Source: Candidatus Gastranaerophilales bacterium (lineage in GTDB: Bacteria; Cyanobacteriota; Vampirovibrionia; Gastranaerophilales; Gastranaerophilaceae). From it: a stretch of 5,079 bases of DNA. Of the stretch, positions 1 to 4,960 are shown piece by piece. The notes beneath the pieces are model-generated. The model saw only the letters and a list, made by a program, of their open reading frames with translations, searched no databases and was not told the origin of the DNA. Location of the stretch: the NCBI GenBank assembly GCA_944324205.1, contig CALUVK010000129.1:1-5079 (forward strand), written 5' to 3'. Numbering within the stretch: position 1 is the stretch's first letter; each line of letters begins with the position of its first letter. A program made the position numbers and the translations under genes.

Positions 1-7
1 TTTCCAT

Positions 8-63
8 TGTCTCAAAATCCTTGTAATGCTTTGTGCAACACATTCATCACTCGTTTTGAGACA
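8..63. repeat. 10-bp perfect inverted repeat upstream of the HNH-like gene
   Basis: TGTCTCAAAA at 8-17 is the exact reverse complement of TTTTGAGACA at 54-63, with 36 bases between the arms. The right arm overlaps the candidate -35 region of the downstream gene, so it could be a regulator site or part of an element end. The same core (TGTCTCAA) recurs beyond the gene at 1480-1487 and in a shorter form at 1540-1546. The arms are clear in the sequence; the function is unknown. Confidence 0.5.
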
Positions 64-86
64 GAAGTCAAGTGTTTGTGTATAAT
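58..86 (+). promoter_or_regulatory. Candidate sigma-70 type promoter of the HNH-like gene
   Basis: A perfect -10 box, TATAAT, lies at 81-86. GAGACA at 58-63 is a 4-of-6 match to the -35 consensus with a 17-base spacer. Transcription would begin near 93, which coincides with an in-frame GTG at 93-95. If the promoter is used, the GTG codons at 72 and 78 would lie upstream of the transcript and translation would be leaderless or nearly so. The DNA is AT-rich, so a chance TATAAT is possible. Confidence 0.4.
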
Positions 87-1217
87 AAATATGTGAATAA
101 TAACTACAAAACATTAAATATTGAAGGACAAGGGCCTAAAAATAAAGATGAATTTATCAAATTCAATAAATTTTGTTCGAACTTAAAAAAAAGTACTCAT
201 AAATCTAAAAAGAGAAAACGATGCGCTATATGTAAAAAGACAGATGTGAAATATTGTAATTCGCATACAATTCCTCAATTTATTTTAAAAAAAATTAGTA
301 AAAATGGGAAATTGCTAAATACACAAGCATTGAATTCTACAAAAATGGTAAATGATGAAAATGGATTAAATGAAACGCAAGTTTTTCATTCTATCTGCAG
401 AGATTGTGATAATTTAATATTTAAAGATTATGAAACTTTAGATAATTATAATAAAGAACCAACACAAAAAATTTTAAAACAAATTGCTTTAAAAAATCAT
501 TTATATAGTGCTTATAAGCATAATCAAGAAAAAATTTTATACAATAATCTAATAAAAAACAAAATGCAAGATGTTGCAGATATTTCTTTCACAAACTCTT
601 TCCAACATTTATTAAAAGTAACTGAACACAATTATTGTTATAATCAAAAGAGGGCTAACATTGTAATAAAAAATTTATTAAATAATAAAGATTTATACAA
701 ACTATGTTACTTCAAAAAGCTTAATTATGTGGTTCCATTGGCATTACAAGATAATTCCATTATTTCTTTTGGATTTCAAGGAGAAAAATTAGCTAGTACT
801 TTTGATTTTCCTTCTTTTGATTATGCTGACGATATTCATTTTTGTATTTACCCTCTAGAAAATGAAAGTATTATTATGCTTTTTTGCGCACATGATTTAA
901 ATCTTTATGATAATTTTTTTGATACATTAAAAATACAAAATGAAAATGAACAATTATCAATTATTAATTTTTTAGTGTTTGCTTATTTTGAAGAAGTTTT
1001 TATTTCTAAAAATCTCGATGAATCAATATTTAAAAATGATAATTTAAAGAAAATATCACAGGAACAATTACTTGTTAGCGCAAACCCTTACTTTGCAAGT
1101 AATTTGACAAATACAGAGCATAAAAATTATTGTTGGAATGCTTTGGAAAATAATTTTAGTATTGAAAATCATAGTAAAATCCCAAATTTATTAGATGCAA
1201 AATATAAAATTACTTAA
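72..1217 (+). CDS. HNH-like / zinc-binding SHxIP protein, putative nuclease
   Basis: The predicted protein has 381 residues if the GTG at 72 is the start. A basic segment (residues 38-50, with S-K-K-R-K-R) leads into a C51-x2-C54 knuckle, then S64-H65-T-I-P68 and C109-x2-C112-D113. This order (CxxC, [S/E]HxIP, CxxC) is typical of HNH-like treble-clef nucleases and related zinc proteins. H65 would be the candidate catalytic histidine and the four cysteines would bind structural zinc. The Asn that usually follows the last cysteine is replaced by Asp, so activity is uncertain. Residues 130-381 match no family I can name and contain no obvious membrane segment. In-frame starts are limited to GTG at 72, 78 and 93, because TGA at 57-59 closes the frame; none has a good Shine-Dalgarno. 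Composition is extreme: 50 Asn and 46 Lys in 381 residues. A 60-base sample (541-600) has 15 G+C, against 22 at 3061-3120 in the glycosyltransferase gene. This suggests acquired DNA, and a role in defence or mobile-element biology is inference only. Confidence 0.7.
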   Translation: MFVYNKYVNNNYKTLNIEGQGPKNKDEFIKFNKFCSNLKKSTHKSKKRKRCAICKKTDVKYCNSHTIPQFILKKISKNGKLLNTQALNSTKMVNDENGLNETQVFHSICRDCDNLIFKDYETLDNYNKEPTQKILKQIALKNHLYSAYKHNQEKILYNNLIKNKMQDVADISFTNSFQHLLKVTEHNYCYNQKRANIVIKNLLNNKDLYKLCYFKKLNYVVPLALQDNSIISFGFQGEKLASTFDFPSFDYADDIHFCIYPLENESIIMLFCAHDLNLYDNFFDTLKIQNENEQLSIINFLVFAYFEEVFISKNLDESIFKNDNLKKISQEQLLVSANPYFASNLTNTEHKNYCWNALENNFSIENHSKIPNLLDAKYKIT

Positions 1218-1276
1218 GTAAATATCCAAATCTCATTGATAATTTGGGGTATCTTAAATTGCAAGCAAAAATAAAA

Positions 1277-1382
1277 TTGCACTTTTTTGCACTTTATTGC
1301 ACTGGGCTTAACTTTAAACACCAAGGCGATTTGAGCCTAATGTGGTTTTAAAAATTTGCAAATGGAGTGCAAAAGAGTGCAA
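1277..1382 (+). ncRNA. Long imperfect stem-loop of TTGCAC/GTGCAA repeats (structured RNA or recombination site)
   Basis: Bases 1277-1301 can pair with 1357-1382 along their whole length. I count 22 Watson-Crick pairs, 3 T-G positions (1284/1375, 1294/1365, 1295/1364) and one bulged A at 1360. The T-G positions pair only as G-U wobbles in a plus-strand RNA; in a minus-strand RNA they would be A-C mismatches. The arms consist of TTGCAC at 1277, 1287 and 1297 (exactly 10 bases apart) and GTGCAA at 1367 and 1377, with a further GTGCAA at 1398. Inside the loop, 1305-1311 (GGCTTAA) pairs with 1331-1337 (TTGAGCC). It lies 60 bases after the HNH-like stop, so it could be a 3' UTR structure, a small RNA, or a cruciform or arm-type repeat site of a recombinase. 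No known RNA family is recognised. Confidence 0.5.
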
Positions 1383-1423
1383 GAATTGAGTAGATAAGTG
1401 CAAGAAAAGACCGGTACATCTCA

Positions 1424-1466
1424 ACACTAAAAAACAGCCTCAAATCGGCTGTCTGTTTGGTTTTTT
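1424..1466. terminator. Bidirectional terminator-like hairpin
   Basis: ACAGCC at 1434-1439 pairs with GGCTGT at 1447-1452 around a 7-base loop. On the minus strand the stem is followed directly by six Ts (As at 1429-1434 on plus, the last being in the stem). On the plus strand it is followed, after a short gap, by six Ts at 1461-1466. It could end transcripts of the HNH-like gene from the left and read-through from the tRNA from the right. Its flank ACACTAAAAAA (1424-1434) is repeated exactly beside the tRNA terminator at 1574-1584. Confidence 0.55.
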
Positions 1467-1563
1467 ATTAAATTTTCCCTGTCTCAATGTCCCAGAAACC
1501 TATTAGCTGTCTGTTTGATTTTTTATTAAATTTTATCCGTCTCAATGTCCCAGAAACTTATTA
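1448..1563. repeat. 58-bp tandem duplication (two copies)
   Basis: Copy 1 (1448-1505) and copy 2 (1506-1563) align without gaps and differ at 5 of 58 positions (copy positions 13, 30, 31, 33 and 53). The longest shared blocks are a 16-base T/A-rich run (TTTTTTATTAAATTTT) and a 19-base block beginning GTCTCAATGTCCC. There is no third copy, and no coding potential is seen. The first bases of copy 1 form the right arm of the hairpin at 1434-1452; copy 2 has no partner arm of its own. Divergence is low, so the duplication is recent or constrained. Confidence 0.85.
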
Positions 1564-1578
1564 ACTTGAAGAGACACT

Positions 1579-1601
1579 AAAAAAGAGCCTTTTCGGCTCT
1601 T
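1579..1601 (-). terminator. Rho-independent terminator of tRNA-Ile
   Basis: Read on the minus strand, AAGAGCC (1601-1595) and GGCTCTT (1589-1583) form a 7-bp stem around a 5-base loop, followed by Ts running through 1579. It begins 12 bases beyond the tRNA 3' end, the expected place for an intrinsic terminator of the tRNA transcript. Confidence 0.85.
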
Positions 1602-1612
1602 GTTGTAAAATA

Positions 1613-1686
<74 letters not shown>

Positions 1687-1709
1687 GTAATTAATTTTCA
1701 AACCGGCTA

Positions 1710-1715
1710 TTTATA
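1710..1715 (-). promoter_or_regulatory. Candidate -10 box of tRNA-Ile
   Basis: On the minus strand TATAAA lies 23 bases before the tRNA 5' end, a suitable distance for a short leader. I find no convincing -35 hexamer at 16-18 bases, and the tRNA may instead be co-transcribed with the upstream membrane-protein gene. Weak support. Confidence 0.25.
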
Positions 1716-1813
1716 GGGTTACAAGGGCTTTTATTCATTTACCCAGTTTACCCCCGGCAAAATCTAATTTAACATAGACATTTTTTGAAATCAAGTGTTT
1801 TTATTTTAAAGAA

Positions 1814-2698
1814 TTATTTACGTTTGATTGAATCAATTCCCGGACCTACATATTTGCCTATCAAAACTTCTTCTACAAAGTAATCTATAGGCTTTATCGC
1901 AAGACCGAGAGCGATAAAACCGCCAAGTGTCTTTAAGAAATTACCTTTCAACATCTTATTTTTCTGAAAATCACTCAGAACGCTTTTTACGGCAACATTT
2001 TCTGTCTGACCGTTTTTTAGAGCTTTTATATAATGCGAATACCATTTGCTGCTTTTAACTTCTGTTGTCGGATTAAGGATGTCTTTACGCAGTTTTATTA
2101 AGTCTTTTATCGTAGTTTCAGAATATTTAGCAAGCCGTTCATTTTTACCTGCTTTAAAAATTTTCCGGAGTTTTTTTGCTGTTCTCTTTTTGTCTTTATA
2201 ATCCAAGGAATTGGCGGTAATATTCAAAAATTCTCTAGTACACTCTTTATCTCTTCCGTCAAAGGCATGCATTTTACCGTTTGCAATGAATTGTTCGGCG
2301 AGTTTTGAAACATGTTCTTTTGAATTAAGACTTATTTTATCCTGTCCGAATTTTCCGAATTGTGAAATTATATTTTGTCCGAGCTTAACAGCAATTAAAG
2401 GTAAAAATATACTTGCCATTCCCTGAAAAACAGCCTGCTTTAAGCACCTTCTCGAATCCGGACTGTATTCATTTTTATCGTTCTTATATTTATCATAAAC
2501 ATCCGCACCGATATACATGAGAGCCGGAATCCAGCTCAATGTCGCATAATTCCCGATAATCGGACGCAAAGCTTCTCCGACTTCGTTGGTAAACGCGGCG
2601 CCTCTTAGCGGCCAGCGCATAAGCGGATCTTTGTATTCTCCTGTTGTTTTATCTATAGTTCTGTTGTCTGCCCGAAATGAAAGGATAGGCTGTATCAT
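1814..2698 (-). CDS. Conserved hypothetical membrane protein, probably lineage-specific
   Basis: The protein has 294 residues. The ATG start has an AAGGA Shine-Dalgarno (2710-2706, minus) 7 bases upstream. The N-terminal 50 residues are polar and look conserved, with R-W-P-L-R-G at 28-33. Three hydrophobic stretches could cross or lie in the membrane: about 51-68, 89-107 and 252-272. The middle part (about 120-250) is highly charged, with a Lys/Arg-rich run at 168-187, and probably lies in the cytoplasm. The C-terminus is basic (K-R-K). There is no signal peptide and no catalytic motif I recognise. It resembles hypothetical proteins I associate with gut Melainabacteria, but I can name no family or function. 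It is divergent from the glycosyltransferase gene and lies upstream of tRNA-Ile on the same strand, with a 127-base gap and no clear terminator between them. Confidence 0.8.
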   Translation of the reverse strand: MIQPILSFRADNRTIDKTTGEYKDPLMRWPLRGAAFTNEVGEALRPIIGNYATLSWIPALMYIGADVYDKYKNDKNEYSPDSRRCLKQAVFQGMASIFLPLIAVKLGQNIISQFGKFGQDKISLNSKEHVSKLAEQFIANGKMHAFDGRDKECTREFLNITANSLDYKDKKRTAKKLRKIFKAGKNERLAKYSETTIKDLIKLRKDILNPTTEVKSSKWYSHYIKALKNGQTENVAVKSVLSDFQKNKMLKGNFLKTLGGFIALGLAIKPIDYFVEEVLIGKYVGPGIDSIKRK

Positions 2699-2775
2699 TA
2701 ATAAATCCTTTTCTTAAACTAGCTATTTATATTAATAAATAAACAAAATAAAATTTTCTATCTCCTTAAAGAAAA

Positions 2776-2803
2776 TTTACAAACAATCTTGTTTGCGTAC
2801 AAT
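2776..2803 (+). promoter_or_regulatory. Promoter of the glycosyltransferase gene with an operator-like palindrome in its spacer
   Basis: TTTACA (2776-2781, 5 of 6) and TACAAT (2798-2803, 5 of 6) are separated by 16 bases, placing transcription start near 2810 and giving a leader of about 55 bases. The spacer holds a perfect inverted repeat: CAAACAA at 2780-2786 and TTGTTTG at 2789-2795, 2 bases apart. A dimeric regulator bound there would sit directly under RNA polymerase. The regulator is not identified; the XRE protein in this window has different candidate sites. Confidence 0.5.
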
Positions 2804-2864
2804 ATGTATTTATTATTTGAGTATTTGCTTTTTTTAGAGTAAACTTTATTGTGGAGATAATTTT

Positions 2865-4373
2865 ATGCTAGTTTTATATATTTATATCACAATCTTTACC
2901 ATATTTTATATTATCCTTGCAGCAGCAAGCCTTAAATCTGTTAAAAAAATCAGAGATAAATATACATCGAGAGATTCAAACATATGCGTTGTGGTTTATG
3001 CGACAGGCAAGGTTGATACTTTAGAGAATCTTATTAAGCAATTAAAAAACCAGACTTATCCAAAGCAGAAATATACGATTTATGCGATATTAGACAAATG
3101 CATTGACCCGCCGGAATTTACTCTTCAGACGGATTTGGATGTAAATGTTATTCCGATTAACAACTTAGAGCCAATAGGGAAAAGTCAGGCTTATTCTATA
3201 CTTGCAGAAAAGCTTTCGGAAGCTAAAAATTTGGATGCATATGTTTTTCTTGAAGCAAAAAACTATGTTGATTCGGATTTTCTTGCAAATGTAAATTTTT
3301 ATTTAAGCAAATATTCTGTATTTATCCCAATGGTTAACTATATTGGTGAATATAAGGATTTGAAGTTCTGGCAGTGTGTCAAGGTTACCTATTCAAGGTA
3401 CATTGCAAAATTTTTGCTTGCAACAAGAACACGTCTTGGGCTTACAAATTTGATTAATACTGATAATTTTGTAATCAGAAAAGATTTATTGAATAAAATC
3501 GGCTCTTTTGATTTTCAAGATAAAACAGCCGAAGTTATTTATACCATGAAGCTTGCGAAAGAAAGAATTTCAGTTGCGTTTGTTGATGATCTGAAAGTTT
3601 ATACAGGGATTGAAAACTATGATACAAGAATTCCTTCTCTTTCAAAGCGGATTAATATTTTTTGGAACAATATAACCCATGTTCCGAATTTTGTAACGCA
3701 GGAATATTTGTGTTCTCTAATCCAGCCAAACTGGCTTGTATGTATAGGTGCGTATTTAATATTGCTTGCGCATGCATACAAATTTCCGTTTCTGGTCGGA
3801 TATACAACCATTTTGATAACTTTTATAGTCCTTGCGCTTGCTTTTTGTGTAAGTCTTTTGAATGCAAAAATCTATGCAAAAGAGTATTTATATCTGTTTG
3901 CGTATCCGCTTTATTCAATAGGGCATATTATACATAATTTCCCTTTAATAAGAGGTGTAAGGAATTTCTTTACAAACAGATCCCGCAAACACCATATTGA
4001 AAAAATGATTACCGATATTATTGTAACAGACGGAAAAAGAGATTTCCCGTGCAAGCTGGAATTAATATCAGATGACGGGCTTGCAAGAGTAAAATTTATT
4101 AACGGCGGAAAAACCTACACAACAAAAAATAACCATCTTAGAATGGTAGACGCTATAAGAGAATTAACAGAAAAGCTTGCGGATTATGGACTATCTCTGA
4201 AGATATGCCAGTGCTGTAAATATTTTCAGCCCATAATAGACGGTTCTACAAATATGGTTAAAGGCTGCTGTAAATGCCAATTCCAGGGCAGGACACCGGG
4301 AGATATTATACCGACTCTCGTTTGGAATACATGCCCTAAGTTTGAAGAACATAATGTTGTTAATTTATTTTAG
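2865..4373 (+). CDS. Membrane-anchored GT2-like glycosyltransferase with fused Cys-rich C-terminal domain
   Basis: The protein has 502 residues. The ATG is preceded by GTGGAG (2851-2856) at 8 bases. Residues 1-24 form an N-terminal membrane anchor. Residues 38-280 have the layout of a family-2 GT-A domain as found in processive, multi-pass enzymes: V-V-V-Y-A-T-G near 42-48, L-D-K-C-I-D at 76-81 in the position of the usual first Asp site, and P-I-G-K-S-Q-A at 103-109 like the sugar-nucleotide loop. The normal D-x-D site reads E130-A-K-N, the T-E-D acceptor motif reads T-A-E (221-223), and the Q-x-x-R-W motif is only K-R-I-N-I-F-W (261-267). Metal-dependent catalysis is therefore doubtful, or the substrate use is unusual. 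Three membrane segments follow (about 290-305, 309-332 and 341-362). A soluble domain at 375-502 then carries Cys 448, 450, 451, 468, 469, 471 and 490, with H-L-R-M-V-D at 424-429, D-G-S-T-N-M at 459-464 and W-N-T-C at 487-490. That domain is probably metal-binding, and I can name no family for it. The expected role, cell-surface polysaccharide or glycolipid synthesis at the inner membrane, is inference. The gene appears to be monocistronic. Confidence 0.75.
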   Translation: MLVLYIYITIFTIFYIILAAASLKSVKKIRDKYTSRDSNICVVVYATGKVDTLENLIKQLKNQTYPKQKYTIYAILDKCIDPPEFTLQTDLDVNVIPINNLEPIGKSQAYSILAEKLSEAKNLDAYVFLEAKNYVDSDFLANVNFYLSKYSVFIPMVNYIGEYKDLKFWQCVKVTYSRYIAKFLLATRTRLGLTNLINTDNFVIRKDLLNKIGSFDFQDKTAEVIYTMKLAKERISVAFVDDLKVYTGIENYDTRIPSLSKRINIFWNNITHVPNFVTQEYLCSLIQPNWLVCIGAYLILLAHAYKFPFLVGYTTILITFIVLALAFCVSLLNAKIYAKEYLYLFAYPLYSIGHIIHNFPLIRGVRNFFTNRSRKHHIEKMITDIIVTDGKRDFPCKLELISDDGLARVKFINGGKTYTTKNNHLRMVDAIRELTEKLADYGLSLKICQCCKYFQPIIDGSTNMVKGCCKCQFQGRTPGDIIPTLVWNTCPKFEEHNVVNLF

Positions 4374-4513
4374 GGGTAAAGCGTATAAAGTCTGTAGGGA
4401 GAGGATAGAATTTCAATACGAAACGAAAGTTGAGTATTAGAAACTCTTGGTGAGGGGGGCAGGCTCGTTAGGGGTTTTGTTATCTGGGCATACCTTCTTG
4501 ACAATAAATTATA
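4374..4513. other. Convergent intergenic region, no gene seen
   Basis: No supportable gene lies in this stretch between the glycosyltransferase stop and the palindrome at 4514. A weak hairpin can form from 4411-4419 (TTTCAATAC) with 4434-4443 (one bulged A); it has no T run. The stretch from about 4451 to 4477 is G-rich on the plus strand. TTGACA at 4498-4503 matches a -35 box but has no -10 at the right distance. Confidence 0.4.
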
Positions 4514-4530
4514 GTCAGGCAGTGCCTGAC
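4514..4530. repeat. REP-like palindrome between convergent genes
   Basis: GTCAGGC (4514-4520) and GCCTGAC (4524-4530) form a perfect 7-bp, GC-rich stem with a 3-base loop. It lies 43 bases beyond the stop of the minus-strand XRE gene and 140 bases beyond the stop of the glycosyltransferase gene. The minus strand continues into TATAATTTATT, so it could weakly terminate the XRE transcript. The form resembles dispersed REP-type intergenic hairpins, but only one copy is present here. Confidence 0.6.
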
Positions 4531-4573
4531 CTACAAGCTAATAACGGAATTAATTTGTGATAAAGGATAAAGT

Positions 4574-4900
4574 TTATTCTTTTGTAAGGCTTTTAGTAAC
4601 ATTATATAATATATCAAGTTTAGCCGGATTCTTCGCAATGTATTGAATGTTATTTATAATTTCTTCAACTAAATCACTTTCCTGTTTTAAATGGGAGGTA
4701 GCAAAGAGTTCTTCAGAAGTTGTGTTTAAGGCTTTTATAAGTTTATCAAGGGTTTCTGCTGTAACAAAATTTTCTCCAATTTCAATTCCACTCAATGTTC
4801 TTTGTGAAACATCTACCATTTCTGCCAGTTGTTCTTGCGTCAAACCGCGATTGAGCCTCATTCGTTTGATTTTTTTGCCTAATTCTTCTTTTATACTCAT
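4574..4900 (-). CDS. XRE-family (Cro/CI-like) helix-turn-helix transcriptional regulator
   Basis: The protein has 108 residues. The ATG follows GAAAGG (4911-4906, minus) at a spacing of 5. Residues 7-62 form a typical Cro/CI HTH_3 domain: K-R-M-R-L-N-R-G-L-T-Q-E-Q-L-A at 12-26 covers helix 1 and the start of helix 2, V-S-Q-R-T-L-S-G-I-E at 31-40 is the recognition helix, and L-D-K-L-I-K-A-L at 51-58 is a closing helix. The family usually represses, binding palindromes as a dimer. The 38-residue tail (71-108) is amphipathic and may dimerise; no ligand or protease domain is present. The promoter is flanked by a perfect 9-bp inverted repeat, which fits autorepression. No toxin or phage gene is adjacent inside the window, and the controlled genes may lie to the right of it. 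Confidence 0.92.
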   Translation of the reverse strand: MSIKEELGKKIKRMRLNRGLTQEQLAEMVDVSQRTLSGIEIGENFVTAETLDKLIKALNTTSEELFATSHLKQESDLVEEIINNIQYIAKNPAKLDILYNVTKSLTKE

Positions 4901-4911
4901 ATATACCTTTC

Positions 4912-4955
4912 AGTGCATATACGTTAAATTTCATTAAATTTTCTAAATATGCACT
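4912..4955. promoter_or_regulatory. Inverted-repeat operator pair around the XRE gene promoter
   Basis: AGTGCATAT (4912-4920) is the exact reverse complement of ATATGCACT (4947-4955), with 26 bases between them. The right half-site abuts the -35 box. The left half-site lies between the predicted transcription start and the Shine-Dalgarno. A 10-base near-repeat, TTAAATTTCA / TTAAATTTTC, fills the middle (4924-4933, 4934-4943). The placement suits autorepression by two bound dimers or a looped complex. Binding by the XRE protein is inferred from proximity only. Confidence 0.5.
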
Positions 4956-4960
4956 TACAA
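4933..4960 (-). promoter_or_regulatory. Promoter of the XRE regulator gene
   Basis: On the minus strand TTGTAA (4960-4955, 4 of 6) and TTTAAT (4938-4933, 5 of 6) lie 16 bases apart. Transcription would start near 4926, giving a leader of about 26 bases that includes the Shine-Dalgarno. Confidence 0.5.

Noticed and set aside
1..71. Duplicated tRNA-Ile 3' end as an attachment site at the left edge
   Set aside because: No copy of the tRNA T-arm or acceptor sequence is present in 1-71 on either strand. If an att duplicate exists, it is outside the window.
1277..1403. CRISPR array or iteron replication origin
   Set aside because: The repeat unit is only 6 bases and occurs in both orientations with no unique spacers. 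There is no replication protein gene or DnaA-box cluster nearby. A folded stem-loop explains it better.
2211..2426. 71-codon plus-strand open frame
   Set aside because: It lies wholly antisense inside the membrane-protein gene (1814-2698), has no ribosome binding site, and its Cys/Ser-rich composition is typical of an antisense shadow.
2762..2767. AAGGAG on the minus strand as the start signal of a small gene upstream of the membrane-protein gene
   Set aside because: No ATG, GTG or TTG lies at a usable distance; the nearest TTG runs into a stop after three more codons.
3617..3937. Open frames on both strands within 3617-3937
   Set aside because: They overlap the membrane-segment part of the glycosyltransferase gene, which has a far better start, length and domain content.
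4451..4477. G-quadruplex
   Set aside because: Only two runs of three or more Gs occur close together; four are needed for a standard quadruplex.
4498..4526. Promoter beginning at TTGACA
   Set aside because: The base 17 positions downstream begins AGTGCC, not a -10 box. TATAGT is only 6 bases away, far too close.
4647..4937. 96-codon plus-strand open frame
   Set aside because: It is antisense to the well-supported XRE gene, is rich in Ser, and has no family resemblance.
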